A DNA stretch of 64,000 bases, from positions 1 through 64,000 of the forward strand of contig JAKSYS010000276.1 of NCBI GenBank assembly GCA_022925895.1. The letters run 5' to 3'. The notes beneath the pieces were generated by a model. That model was not told the origin of the DNA and did no database searches. It worked only from the letters and a program-made list of their open reading frames with translations. Shown in pieces: positions 9,725 through 20,612 of the stretch (position 1 is the stretch's first letter; each line of letters begins with the position of its first letter). The DNA is from Fragilaria crotonensis (lineage: Eukaryota; Bacillariophyta; Fragilariophyceae; Fragilariales; Fragilariaceae). The translations under genes were made by a program, and so were the position numbers.

Positions 9725-12700
9725 ATGATACAGTCACGACGACAAACGTCCAGAACCGGTGGAACACAAGAACGCGTTCATTCAACAAGCAGCACGTCAC
9801 GGGTCGAAAAAGTGCAGCAGAGTCGCGAATCGTCGCTTCCAGGATGTGTCAATCCCAACGGGAATGATGACGAACGACGGCGCCTACAACAATCATCAGT
9901 GGGCGGAGTAGTAGACGTCCAACCCACGGGGCCGAAGGCGAATGAACCACAATTGGTACAGGAATGGCTTCAGTCACCACCACGCCTTCAGAACCCCTAC
10001 ACGGGAAAGGTGATCCAAATGCGTCTCCCAGAACGACTGCAACAAATGGTGCATGAGCTACAAGACCATTCAGACTGGTTCCAACTGGATGAGAATGGTT
10101 CGAGACGACAACCGGGCGTTCGGCAGGTGTGGGATGGACATGCAACGCCGATAACTGTGAGAACGCCAATGACGACTCGTCATCAACAACCACAGCCAGC
10201 CAATTATGGTTTTAGCTCCCCCGTGGTTCGTCATGGTGAACGGTTGACGACAGCTGCTTCGAGCGTTCCTCGAACCGACAGGGTAAAAGGTGATGCTTAC
10301 GAGGGATGCAATGAGTCCGTGAGGGAATACGTGCCTGCCTCGAGACTAGACGATTACTTCACATTGATCTGCGTCCCTGCAAAGCGAGGAGAAATGGGCA
10401 TAATGAAAGAAGAATTCGCAACAAAGGTGGGATTCACCAGATACAAGAGCTCGATCCAACAAATGGCATGCGAACACATTGCGAATCGTGAGGACACTGT
10501 AATGATTGCTCCTTGTGGATCCGGAAAAAGCTTGACATTTGTACATGCTGCACTCAGCTCAGGAGGAAAGGTCAACATTGTCATTGAGCCTTTCAACGCA
10601 ATCATTAAGAGCCATCTTATCGAATTGGAGTACTTGTCAGCCCACATAGACATGGAACAGCTCTTTAACGAAAAAGAGGCTAGAGAAAAAAATGTCCCAA
10701 GCAGCTACATCAGAATGCAAACGATTGTCAATGAGACCAAGGTAAGCCCCTTTCGGATGCTCACAATGACGAGACACCAGCCTGGCAATTGTCTCACGTT
10801 CTCGCTGAAGTTGAATGGCTGGACGTCGAAATCATTACTTCTTTTCGCTAGCGCAGAACTCATTGAAATGAGATTACCACAGCTGAAGGCCCTGGCTGAC
10901 GAAGGTTGCCTCTCCAGCATTACTGTGGACGAGATGGACATGATTGATCGAAGTCGTACAAGCGGCCGCGGCGTCTATACCAATCTGGCGGACCAACTTC
11001 GCCACCACTGCCAAGGAGTAAAGTTCATCTTTCTAGCCGGGACGGTCACTACTCGTGGATTGGCGAGCGTACTGCCAACCACGTCGATTGCTCAGGGCAC
11101 CCCAGATGCTGCGAAACCATTACTTTTGATCCACGAACGGGCATTGGCAGATTCCCTTTCGTTTCATGTCGAACTCAAGGTCAATGATGAACAGGTAAGT
11201 CTTGACATCAGGGATGCTCGGGTATGCATTGCACTTCTTCTAATGCTTGTCGTGGATGCAGGTAGTTGATCGAATAATTTGGTGGATTCAAAGTGTCAAG
11301 GGCCCGACGAAATGCCTATGCTATTGCCTAACCAAATTTAGTTGTAGAAAAATCGCTCAATTGCTTAATGATAGAGGAGTGATTGCTACGCCAGTGACAA
11401 GTGACGAGAATCCCGTCATGGTGGAAATCTTGCAGTCCTTTCGAAACCGACGCGTTTCCGTTCTATGCTGTACGGGAGTGTTGGGAAGAGGGTTCCACGT
11501 TGATGACATTCGTTTTGTTTTCCATGCTGCTGTGCCATTGGACCTCACGGAGTATATCCAGCAGACAGGAAGGGCAGGACGAGACGGAAAGCAAGCTCGC
11601 TGCGTTCTCTTCTACAAAGCTAAAGACTTTGAAACTGTTCGCAAAATTAAGATTACTCCCCTCGTCCCGGATTTCATTCGCGAGTCTGTTGCGGCGGACA
11701 TCGCAGAAGTGGCTTCGTATGCGACGTCCAGCAGATGCCGATATTCTCAATTGGCGTCCTCGGCAACAATCGAGCAATGTATGCCGTCCGACCAACAATG
11801 CACGAAGATTGCTCCTTGTGATAATTGTGTTGTCATGGGGTTCAAGACAACTGATGTCGGACAGAGACATTTGTTTGATTCCATCTGCGATCATGCTCAG
11901 GGTGATTACAGAGCGGATCAGACCTCACCAAGCCGCACAAAATCCATCGTGATCAGCCATGTACATGATCAGCCGATATCCGGCGATGCAAGTTTCTTGG
12001 TCGAGCATAAGACACAGGATGACGAGCACGAATTAGAGAGAGCATTTGACGAGATGTGTTCCATGGAGAGTCGCACAAAGATTGTCGATTTCGTTGCATC
12101 GCATGAACATGAAGTGCAAGGCGAAACAAACGTAGCAGCCACCTCAATCGACCCGCTGGATCGTTTGCAAGCTCCATTTTTGGTCCGGTTTGAAGCCGAA
12201 CGGTGAGTTGTGCTCCTGTGTCAAGAACTGCTTAGGGATCTGCATCTCAAGGTGTCTCCAAACAACAGAGCGCGACAGTGCAACGCCGAGTGTGAATCGA
12301 AGATAATAGGCCACCTTGGGTTGGAAGTTGTTGATCCTGGCGATTGTTTGGATGCCTGTAAATTCTTGACCAGTTTATTGCCCCGACGTCAAGCTGGGCA
12401 TTACGAATCTGCCATTCCCCGATCACCGGCAACTGAGAATCAACTCTCAGTTGAGTCATTCACCGGGGGTGCTGGATTGTATTTTCACGGTGAGCTGGAC
12501 GCCAACAATGTCATTCGTTTGTTGCCTCCGGAGCGGGCCAATAGCAGACGGATCTTTAGAAAGTTTGGCAGTCACCGCTTCCTTCATGTCAAGGTTTCTG
12601 GAGATCGCGCAGACGAATGCGTGATAAAAAAGTTCATGCAGAAAATTGTGCTTTGTGGTCGAACGTACGCTTATTTGTGGTGTAAGGCGCAGAAATCTCC

Positions 12701-14932
12701 CCAATGCTTTGTTCTGTTTGCCGAGCGCGGATTGGAATTACCGAGGAGTTGACGGCTGAGCAAGTTCGTGACTGGTGTATTCCGCGAGAGCTTAATCCTG
12801 GTTTGACAATTGCCAAGGAACTCAAGCGAATGAAGCTCTCCTTCTCAAAAACAACCCCGACATTTGTCCTACCAGAGGATTCAGTTGAGCTGATTGAGGA
12901 CATTTTCGGGGAAAGCGGAAGCATCATGACGGACGGTTCTGGGCTCATATCCAGGGGTGCACTTAACGAAGTATGGAAGTGTCATTATACGGGTTCAAGT
13001 TTGTGCCCTCTTTCATCGTTTCAAGGCCGCATTGGTGGCTTCAAAGGGATGTGGGTGCTTGATGATTCGCTTCCAGGTATTCGGATTCAATGCCGGCGCT
13101 CCCAGTTGAAGTTTAATCTTCCCATGAAATCTCTGGTTTCCACGTCCATTGATTGTGACACGAACGAAGATTCCATGTACGATACGGTAGAGGTGCATAG
13201 TTGGGATGAGAGAGCTGAGAAAGGATTCTTGGTAAGTGACTCTTTTCAACAATCACACTTGGTAACGAAGGGCTAATCATTTTGACAAATGCACAGTCAG
13301 TCCGACTCGTCCAGATTCTCGAGCGCAGGGGTGTCAGTCTGGATTTCTTCCTGCGATGCGCTGATGAGGGTCTGGACTGGCTAGACGAGCTGGATAGTAC
13401 TATGCCATCGAGCCAAGTAAAGTTCTATGGCGAGATTCGCAAAAGGCATAGCAACATTGTATTTACGAACGAGAAGGATGCGCAGACTAATGATGACATT
13501 CTCTTCCATATGGCGTCTGCGAAACTTGACCCAAGTGAACCCTATTGCGCAGACCTAAGACGAAACTTTGTGAAGAAAACTGCTAATAGTATGCGGAACA
13601 AGGTAAGGAGCACCTCAACATCTCAAATTCTTCTCATGACTCTGCTAACGATTTCGCGGCTCCGCGAAGGCTCGATATCCGCTGAAGGATTCTTGGCATG
13701 TGCGCATGCTTCCGGATCATATTCAACTTTTGAAGGAAGGGGAGGTCTATGTCGCCTTGCGAGACGATGAACGCGGGTCTCTCGATACCGCCACAGAGGT
13801 GCTTACCTTTCGCAATCCATCCTACTTTGACGGGGATTTAAGGAAGCTGACCTTGGTCCACTACGACGACTTGCTCATGCGCGCCGACGTAAGGGACAAA
13901 AAGGCTGGAAACGGAGGACGAGAGTGGGTCACCAAGTGCCAAGGCTTTTTTAGAAATTTGTCTGCAGCAATCGTGCTCAGTACACTTGGTTCTGAGAGCG
14001 AGGCTGATCGAATGAGCGGGGGCGATTTTGACGGAGACAAGGCGTGGATATGCTTTGACCGAGACCTTGTGGAGCAAGTGGTTGCCGCCGAACCAGCAAC
14101 CAGGCCTAGTCCGCCTCCAAAGGATAAATCCGAACATCGCCTTGTGGTCGATGCAAGCATGATTCATCGAATAAAATTCGCTCGTCATTTCAAGAACCAC
14201 CAGCGCCAACTCGGATTCCTGGCAACAACGCTTGACAGTGCCATGGATATGTTTGATGATTTCAGCACGAGTCCTCAAGTTGATGACATCGCTCGGCAAG
14301 CTTTTTTACAAGTTGATCATCCGTATCAACTTTGTGCACTCAAATTGGTAACCATAGACTTCTTGTGTGCGCAAAAGCAGCCTCATTGGAGTCTTAACCA
14401 AACACTTTATGCTGGCCACGAACACGACAAGGCTTACCGGTCCGAGAAGGCTATGGGAATATTGTGGGACTATGTCGAAAAGAAGATAGAACGAGCTGTT
14501 TCGCACCGCTACGGCTATGAAGTACCAAATAAACACATTTTGGAGCTGGCAGCCACTGCACGCAATCGATCGGATTTTACAGAGTTGAAGTCCAAGATGC
14601 AAAGTGCGGCTCTTGCCTATAAATCGGAATTGAAGGAATTAATGAGTGCGAAGGCGTCGTTGGAGAAGGTTGGAGACATGACTCAACTACGTGCGCGAGC
14701 TGCAAGGGCGAGTTTAGTTATTGACGCATTTGATTCGGAAGATGAACGAACCCTTGCTGCCGCTGTCCTGTACCAGGAATGCGGTGCTTCAACGGCGTTC
14801 GCGTGGAAGGTCGCGAGAGATTACTTGATTCTCACTGTCGTTCGAGCTCAGAATCGAGGGAAATCCTCCATGCCTTTCATAATGGATCCTGAGATCGCCA
14901 ATCTGGCATTTGGATACTCGACGAAGAAATAA
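9725..14932 (+). CDS. RecQ-family helicase fused to eukaryotic RNA-dependent RNA polymerase
   Basis: The N-terminal ~235 residues are low-complexity. The helicase follows: Walker A APCGSGKS (about residues 262-269), motif II VDEMD (about 378-382), LAGTVTT (motif III), then the second lobe with GVLGRGFHVDD and QQTGRAGRDG (about 570) and a RecQ-type zinc knuckle ending CDNC (about 653). After a linker come the cellular RdRP domain landmarks: SHRFLHVKV, TDGSGLISRGAL, SFQGRIGGFKGMW, and the catalytic loop GGDFDGDKAW (about 1322), which holds the three metal-binding Asp of the DxDGD signature. I infer exons 9725-10741, 10811-11194, 11262-12202, 12269-13231, 13297-13602 and 13670-14932; all five introns are 65-69 nt GT-AG. 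The frame slips by one base near 12728-12745 inside a conserved region (one base missing would restore it), so either an assembly error or a damaged allele. Likely role: making dsRNA from aberrant RNA in the nucleus, for silencing. A two-gene reading is less likely, since only a 66-nt intron-like gap with no stop or leader separates the domains. Start ATG 9725 is the first in frame. Confidence 0.85.
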
Positions 14933-15490
14933 AGACCTCACTCGATGTCAAGACTCCATTAAGATGCTCAGCCGGGGCTGCTTAGGCCAACGTTTCAAAT
15001 CTTACACATTTCATTATCTAGCACAACCGATGATAGCAACTTCACAAAAGCGGACATCTCCGGCAAGAAGAAAACCGTATGGCATCGAGGACGCCTAATG
15101 GATTTCTAATTCGGTTCCCGGTTTGAAATCCATGTCGGCGCGTTCATGTCCCGACCACGACCCTAAAGGACAACCGGCTTGGCTGCAAAGGCTGCGTTAA
15201 AGATGACGATAATTGGGCACGGTTTCGGTTCGACTCGCCGCCGCCTCCTTGGCTACGACCTCCTGATTGTTAAGACTGCGAGATTCGAAACGCGATGTGC
15301 GACGACTGATAGGATCTTTGAAATCGGCAAATGAGGGTATGACTACATACATGCATATGTGGATTCTTTTAGGTGCATACCAGAAAATTGAAAATATAAT
15401 GCGGAGGTCTAGGTACCAATTTCATTGATATGCACTTGTTTTAGCACACTTCTTTCTTCTAAAGTAATGCAGTAGCTTGTGCGCTGCTCT
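14933..15490. other. Intergenic, between convergent genes
   Basis: Tail-to-tail spacer between the helicase-RdRP gene (plus) and the CPBP protease gene (minus). No conserved frame or RNA gene seen. A GGTTCGACTC string near 15226 resembles a tRNA B box but has no matching arms. Confidence 0.5.
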
Positions 15491-16840
15491 TTAATCAGCA
15501 GCTCGACGGACAACACTAGTAGTGTACAATCGAAGGAAATCCGGGAACGTCAGACGACTCTTGTCCGCCACACTTGTGAATTTCTCAAACAAAGCATCCA
15601 CTTGTTCTTGAGGCGGCGGAATTCCCGCCTTTTCCAACGCCAAGTATGAGAACCCTTTCCTAACCTCGGACTTTGAAAGGCTCTTGTTCTTGTCAAAGTC
15701 AAACGTATAAAACAGACGCTTGACCCGGTTGAAGACTTTCGGGTCCATGCCCTTGAGTAACATAATGTCGACGTCCCTCTGCACATTGCTTGGCAAGGGC
15801 ATCAAACTCATGGACTCGGCATATTCAATCTGTCCGTTGGCATCCCACCAAGTTTTGAAGAAAACAATGAAATCATACACGGCATGCGCGACCATGCAGG
15901 GAACGATATCGCCACCGGTGAGAATGTAGACCAACCCGAACCAAATTCCATTGACAAGCTGAAGAGTCACCACGACCGCGTTTTCTTGGACGCTCGTTCG
16001 TGGCTGAGAATGCCCGAGTGCGAAAAGAATGGCTTGGCCAAAAAGTGGCACCAGTGGAAAGGGATCTGTGTAGAAATAGTGATCCAACAGTGATGGGATT
16101 TCCATCCGAAAGACGGACTCTTCACAAACACCCGTAATTGTACTCAGTACAAAGCTCATTACGAGGGCTTCCAGTGTGGAAGTGGTGGGATAGGGTGTTC
16201 CTCGGACGGCGACCGGAGGTAGGAAAACGTCTGGAGGTTTGGTTCGCCTCCCAAACAACGTCAGGACCATGGTGATGGTGCTGAAGTTAATATTAGCGAA
16301 TATGCGCTGATCCGAATCTTCGACCAGATTACCAAAGGCCACGATCGGAACTGCAGCAGCCGCGCCAATCAAGAGGCGATTGGGGGTGAGCCATAGGTCA
16401 ACGTCTCCAACTCCGCTCCAGCGAAAGATTTCGTTGAGATGTGAGAAGGCATCAAATCCGTCTGTTGCAAACAATAGCACAAGGGAGATGACGGTCGCAA
16501 TGGCTAGGATCAGACCTTGATTGATTAGGAGCGCTCGAATTAGCAGAATATTCAATCCGGACGATGGCCCTTTCTCTCCTCGATTCCTCTGTGCGAGACT
16601 CTCCTTGACATCAAAACCTGGAGGAGCACGTATTTGAACCTTCCGCAGCGTATCACTGTTGTCATCCTGATCAAGTTCGCGATACCAGAGACGTGACAGG
16701 TTCGTGCGGTGATGTCGTTCGTGGCGGATATCGGTACGTCGCCCAAGATGATGGGTCACTTGGAAGGCATCAGTTATTGCATGGTTCGCTTGTAGTGTAA
16801 GTAGTAGTATTGCAAAAGGAAGGCGAATAGTCTTCATCAT
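15491..16840 (-). CDS. CPBP-family intramembrane protease with C-terminal EF-hand, plastid-type leader
   Basis: Single exon, 449 residues, ATG at 16840. The N terminus is a signal peptide followed by Asp-Ala-Phe-Gln-Val, the phenylalanine-type cleavage context of diatom plastid preproteins. Several membrane segments follow. The CPBP (CAAX protease / bacteriocin-processing) motifs are present: CEESVFR (EExxxR, about residue 240), a Phe-Ala-Leu-Gly-His element, and HAVYD (HxxxD/N) near residue 320, the expected metal ligands. Near residue 380 the loop DFDKNKSLSKSE fits an EF-hand with acidic or polar residues at positions 1, 3, 5, 7, 9 and 12. So the protein is likely an integral membrane glutamic-type protease, perhaps of the thylakoid or envelope, with calcium sensing. 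Substrate unknown. Fusion to an EF-hand is inferred from one frame without gaps. Confidence 0.85.
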   Translation of the reverse strand: MMKTIRLPFAILLLTLQANHAITDAFQVTHHLGRRTDIRHERHHRTNLSRLWYRELDQDDNSDTLRKVQIRAPPGFDVKESLAQRNRGEKGPSSGLNILLIRALLINQGLILAIATVISLVLLFATDGFDAFSHLNEIFRWSGVGDVDLWLTPNRLLIGAAAAVPIVAFGNLVEDSDQRIFANINFSTITMVLTLFGRRTKPPDVFLPPVAVRGTPYPTTSTLEALVMSFVLSTITGVCEESVFRMEIPSLLDHYFYTDPFPLVPLFGQAILFALGHSQPRTSVQENAVVVTLQLVNGIWFGLVYILTGGDIVPCMVAHAVYDFIVFFKTWWDANGQIEYAESMSLMPLPSNVQRDVDIMLLKGMDPKVFNRVKRLFYTFDFDKNKSLSKSEVRKGFSYLALEKAGIPPPQEQVDALFEKFTSVADKSRLTFPDFLRLYTTSVVRRAAD

Positions 16841-17396
16841 TCCTGCTCGCAGCTATCAATAGTTGGATTTGTAGCTTATGATGAGGTTCGGTGATTACAA
16901 CGGCATTCCCATCATCGGTCGCTGACCGATTCCAAAATGAGAAGATATGTTTTTTCGGATCCTTCGTTCGGTTCCCTTTTTCACTCCCACCAGTTCTCAT
17001 TTTCTGATGTCAAGCATTCGTGACATCTGCGAAGAGGAACTATACTGTACATTGTACTGTACATACATTAATATACATCATACTGGGTACTAGTACTTCG
17101 TATTTCGTATGACGTATGAGATATGGGCATACAGAGCGGATGTGCGTTTCGATGTCCCATTTGTTCTGCCAGGAGCCAGGATGCTTCTAAAACTGCGGCT
17201 GCTAAAATGAGTCCGCGGACGAACGTGATGTTTGCTGCGGTCCGCTCTCAGATAGACGCACGTTGCATAGCTCCCCGGTGCAATGTTATAAACGTTCTTA
17301 ATTCATGAGGAGTGTACTACAAATCATTGTTGCTGTGGTAGTGGTTGAGTTGGCAATCGTGAGCTTCGTCCGGAATTTCAGAACTGCGTTGTGCTG
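16841..17396. other. Intergenic
   Basis: Upstream region of the CPBP gene. Contains a GTAC-rich stretch (about 17040-17115) and no frame I can support. Confidence 0.5.
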
Positions 17397-17843
17397 ATGT
17401 GCCAACGGAATGACATCACTTTGAAGCCTCCAAGACTATCGATAGCGAACACAGTGAGAGAAATACCTAACTGTAGTTCCATGATGGTCCCACCACGTGA
17501 AATGGTATATCAACCAGCACCACTGGAACAATACCTTGTCGACAATGCTCTTGCTCTCGGATTTGATAAAGCTGGAGATACCGCAGACGATATGGCTTCT
17601 GGATTCGAGATTTGGAATAATGAAGGGAACCCTATGTACAACACTACTCAGACATTCCGGCGTGAGCTCAAGAACTATTATACCAAGATTGCTTCCTTCA
17701 GGTCGCTTCCAGATCTCAGAACGCTCTTTCTGCATGGTGAAACCAACCGCGATGAAGTATCTGCAGGCGAGCCGAACTCGATCCCGTACATGGACTTCTT
17801 GAAGGAAGGATTCTTCAATGAAAGCAAACAATTATCATGTTAG
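17397..17843 (+). CDS. Hypothetical protein or gene fragment
   Basis: A frame of 148 codons from the ATG at 17397. The central part (DDMASGFEIWNNEGN, then FRRELKNYYTKIASFRSLPD) has a normal amino-acid mix and looks coding, but I do not recognise a family. It may be the remaining exon of a larger, broken gene: nothing upstream or downstream extends it convincingly. Confidence 0.35.
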   Translation: MCQRNDITLKPPRLSIANTVREIPNCSSMMVPPREMVYQPAPLEQYLVDNALALGFDKAGDTADDMASGFEIWNNEGNPMYNTTQTFRRELKNYYTKIASFRSLPDLRTLFLHGETNRDEVSAGEPNSIPYMDFLKEGFFNESKQLSC

Positions 17844-18974
17844 TAGTCTGTTGTCACTTCTATGATACAGCGTTTTTATGCATATGATACGCAAATAAGG
17901 TAATGTTGCGTACGGAGTCGGAGTAACAGTATGAGTACATCCAGATCGTCGAAAAGCTCGTCACAGACAGGAAAAGGAAAGTTGCGTTTGATGTAGAGTA
18001 TGGTGTCGGGGGGTTGGATGTGAACGAAATTCCATTCTGAATCCGTCCTTGATTCGCTGGGCGCTACGAAGTGGTTCGATGATTGGTCGAAACCAAGGCA
18101 AGTCGGATGTAGAATGCTTTACCCTTGCATAACGCCGCTTGGGCTGGGAACATTGAATTTGGTTCGCTTCCTCACGTGCAACTGGTGTAATAGAACCAAA
18201 CCTGGAAGATGACATTACACAAACCCGCTGTCAGCGCCAGATTTCAAGGGATATACCGCACAAGGTTGGGCTAGGGGAACGGTCCTTTCCGGAAGTTGCG
18301 GAACTACTCAGATTGGGGTTGCCACTCCCTGTTGCTGCTGAGTGTGCGAGGTAGTTCGGTGCAGCAAAGTAAAATGTATGTAAATCCATTATGTTCGCCT
18401 TCTTTTAAAAAGCTGTAATCATTAAACGTGTTGCCACCATTGAGCAAATCAAGTTGGACTGACTGAATCATGGCCAGTGACTCACCAAACGGGGCACACA
18501 ATGTGACATAACCTGAAGTGAACGCTTCGATGACTGATTGCGTCACGCATGATGTCCAGTCGACGATCAGTCCGGTGTACAAAATGATTGCCGCAAACAA
18601 CCTCCAACGTGAATCTATCGTGCCAGCGTGTATCCAGTATCCATCGTGTACGTCTGCACCGATGCTCAGTATCATCAAGACACCGCACCCAATCCTTGGA
18701 GATCATGTTTTGGTGGTGGCTGTCTCACCATGTGAAACACCGAGATGTTGGAGATTGGTCCGGAACTTGTGGTTCGAGATGTTGACCCATGAGTGATGCC
18801 AACGACCCACCAAGAAGTATATTCTAGAGATCAAACCATGAAGGCCGTGATTTAAGAATCATGATCGTTATCGTCGTTCTCTCTCTCGCGGATTTGGCAC
18901 GGATTGCGGTTTCGAGGTGTGGACACTCAACACGAACAAATGATATCTGATACCCAAGTACGAGCCCAAGACGT
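17844..18974. other. Intergenic, possible gene remnant
   Basis: A minus-strand frame of 124 codons (18304-18678) has a hydrophobic patch and looks slightly protein-like, but no domain is recognisable and there are no supporting exons. I leave it unassigned. This stretch is the 3' flank of the 7TM receptor gene. Confidence 0.4.
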
Positions 18975-20234
18975 TCAGGTTCTCAACGTCAAAATGTCCG
19001 GCGTGATCTCCACACCATTACTATCTTCCACGTCAGGACAAACATTCTCCACATTCAGCGGCGATGGAAGATGATTTTCGTCAACGACACTGGTGTTGCC
19101 TTCGCTTCGGATATCAACATTGTCACTGCCTGTTGGAACGGCAAGCTCTGGAGCATAGTCATCAGCAAGTTGGTCGTCATTTGCCTCGAGTGGTCGAGCT
19201 TTCTTTCCGATAACGATTTCGGACAATAATGAACAGAACGAGAAGCTGTCTCCTCGTTTGCGTCGCAACATAATCAACCGGGGCCGGATGTAGACAAAAA
19301 GGGTGAACAGCCCTTGGAGCGGTAATATCAGCTTAACCAAGAACGCAATAACAAATCTGACGGCCACTTGACTAGTTGGGAAAAAGAAGTTGAACGAATG
19401 GTTGATGAGGATGAGAGCATTCGGCAAAAGGCTTGCCGCGATGTAGAGTAGTGATTGGACGACAGTTTGTCTTGCCGTGTCATCCAGTCGAGACCGTGTT
19501 CTGTATCGCACGACCGCGGCAAGTCGACCGCGAACGTGACACATGATCATGACCATAATGATTGTGATTCCCAAAAACGAAGGAAGCATCACCCCGAAGA
19601 GTAATGCGACCGAGGTAGCCCTGCTCGTATACCCTCGTATGCACTCGTCAGCTTCAGCATCGCATAAGGGTGGATACTTTGCAATTGCACACCATCCACC
19701 TAGATAAGGCAAGGGGTTCAATGAACTCGTGATCTGTGCCCAGAATGCGACTCCCATTGGCATACTGAGTGAAAGAATGTGTATGTAGGGTTCAACGTAG
19801 CGTGCAATGAACTCCTGTGGCTTCCCATATCGAATAATCAGTAGATAGTACAGTGCCAGACCAAAATTGTAGGGAAGTAGAGACGCGCCAAAGGTGACCA
19901 AGAAACCACTCGCCTCGCAGGAAGCAGTATTTCCCTGAGCGCCCCAGAAGTTGCCTTTAGGGACAACAAGGAAGCCAAAGGCAAAATTCAAGGATGCGAC
20001 GCAATCAATAAGAGACAAGGCCAACAAAACACGATGATAGACACATTTGAGTTTCTTTTCGCGATCTCTCCAAATAATATAGATGATGGTGAGCGACCCG
20101 AGCAGCGACGCCAATCCTGAAATCAGTGAGGTGAATACCAACGTGATTTGTTGAGGTATGGTGTAAAATCCGTCGGCCATGGTGAGTCTGAAGTCGCAAG
20201 TCCATAGCCCATCATGCCAGTATTCAGTATTCAT
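18975..20234 (-). CDS. Seven-transmembrane receptor, cAMP-receptor/secretin-like (GPCR)
   Basis: Single exon of 419 residues with ATG at 20234. Seven hydrophobic segments are clear: roughly residues 29-54, 63-90, 102-135, 148-175, 205-235, 258-288 and 292-322. Features like those of the Dictyostelium cAMP-receptor-like family include the segment LLALSLIDCVASL in TM2, conserved Cys pairs around TM3 and the second outer loop (WCAIAKYPPLC), and a TM7 ending in FTLFVYIRPR. A hydrophilic C-terminal tail of about 100 acidic residues would face the cytosol. Probable role: cell-surface sensing through a G protein; ligand unknown. It is transcribed away from the ABC-F gene, with a shared 380-bp upstream region. 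Confidence 0.8.
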   Translation of the reverse strand: MNTEYWHDGLWTCDFRLTMADGFYTIPQQITLVFTSLISGLASLLGSLTIIYIIWRDREKKLKCVYHRVLLALSLIDCVASLNFAFGFLVVPKGNFWGAQGNTASCEASGFLVTFGASLLPYNFGLALYYLLIIRYGKPQEFIARYVEPYIHILSLSMPMGVAFWAQITSSLNPLPYLGGWCAIAKYPPLCDAEADECIRGYTSRATSVALLFGVMLPSFLGITIIMVMIMCHVRGRLAAVVRYRTRSRLDDTARQTVVQSLLYIAASLLPNALILINHSFNFFFPTSQVAVRFVIAFLVKLILPLQGLFTLFVYIRPRLIMLRRKRGDSFSFCSLLSEIVIGKKARPLEANDDQLADDYAPELAVPTGSDNVDIRSEGNTSVVDENHLPSPLNVENVCPDVEDSNGVEITPDILTLRT

Positions 20235-20612
20235 ATATACTGTATGATATATATGCTCTATGCTATGCTGTATATTTAATTATGCGAGTGTACCGTATGA
20301 TAGTTCATACTGCAGTACTCCAGTACTGTGCCGAACATGGTAAACCCAACTGGACACGTATATATATATATACAGATATTTTGATACCTACAGAAGAGCA
20401 ATTGATACTCCGAGTGTTCCGACTACCGGTAGGTACCTTCTACCATGTACGGAGTACTAGAGTAGAGATCTTACTGGCTAACTACCGTACTGAACTCGAG
20501 TAAGCAAGCACCACGGAACCACCTCCGACCGCGGCGAATTTACTTCCACACGCGCAGAATGCTTGAGCTGATGGGTGACAGATCGACGACAAATAAGATC
20601 GAGTGATTGACG
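20235..20612. other. Divergent promoter region of the GPCR and ABC-F genes
   Basis: Between two start codons pointing apart. Contains repeated TATATA (20358-20369), several CAGTACT/GTACGGAGTACT strings and no frame of note. Both promoters must lie here, but I see no specific site I can name. Confidence 0.5.

Noticed and set aside
12203-12235. 33-nt intron at the helicase-RdRP joint
   Set aside because: Keeps phase but is far shorter than the other introns; the 66-nt alternative ending at 12268 fits the size range better.
12682-12725. 44-nt intron with a good GTAAGG donor in the RdRP part
   Set aside because: It would keep frame, but it removes conserved RdRP residues (SPQCFVLFAE) and is shorter than the other five introns (65-69 nt).
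15200-15260. Possible tRNA from a GGTTCGACTC string
   Set aside because: No complementary acceptor or anticodon arm around it.
18304-18678. 124-codon minus-strand frame as a gene
   Set aside because: No domain, no supporting exon, and part overlaps equally open frames on the other strand.
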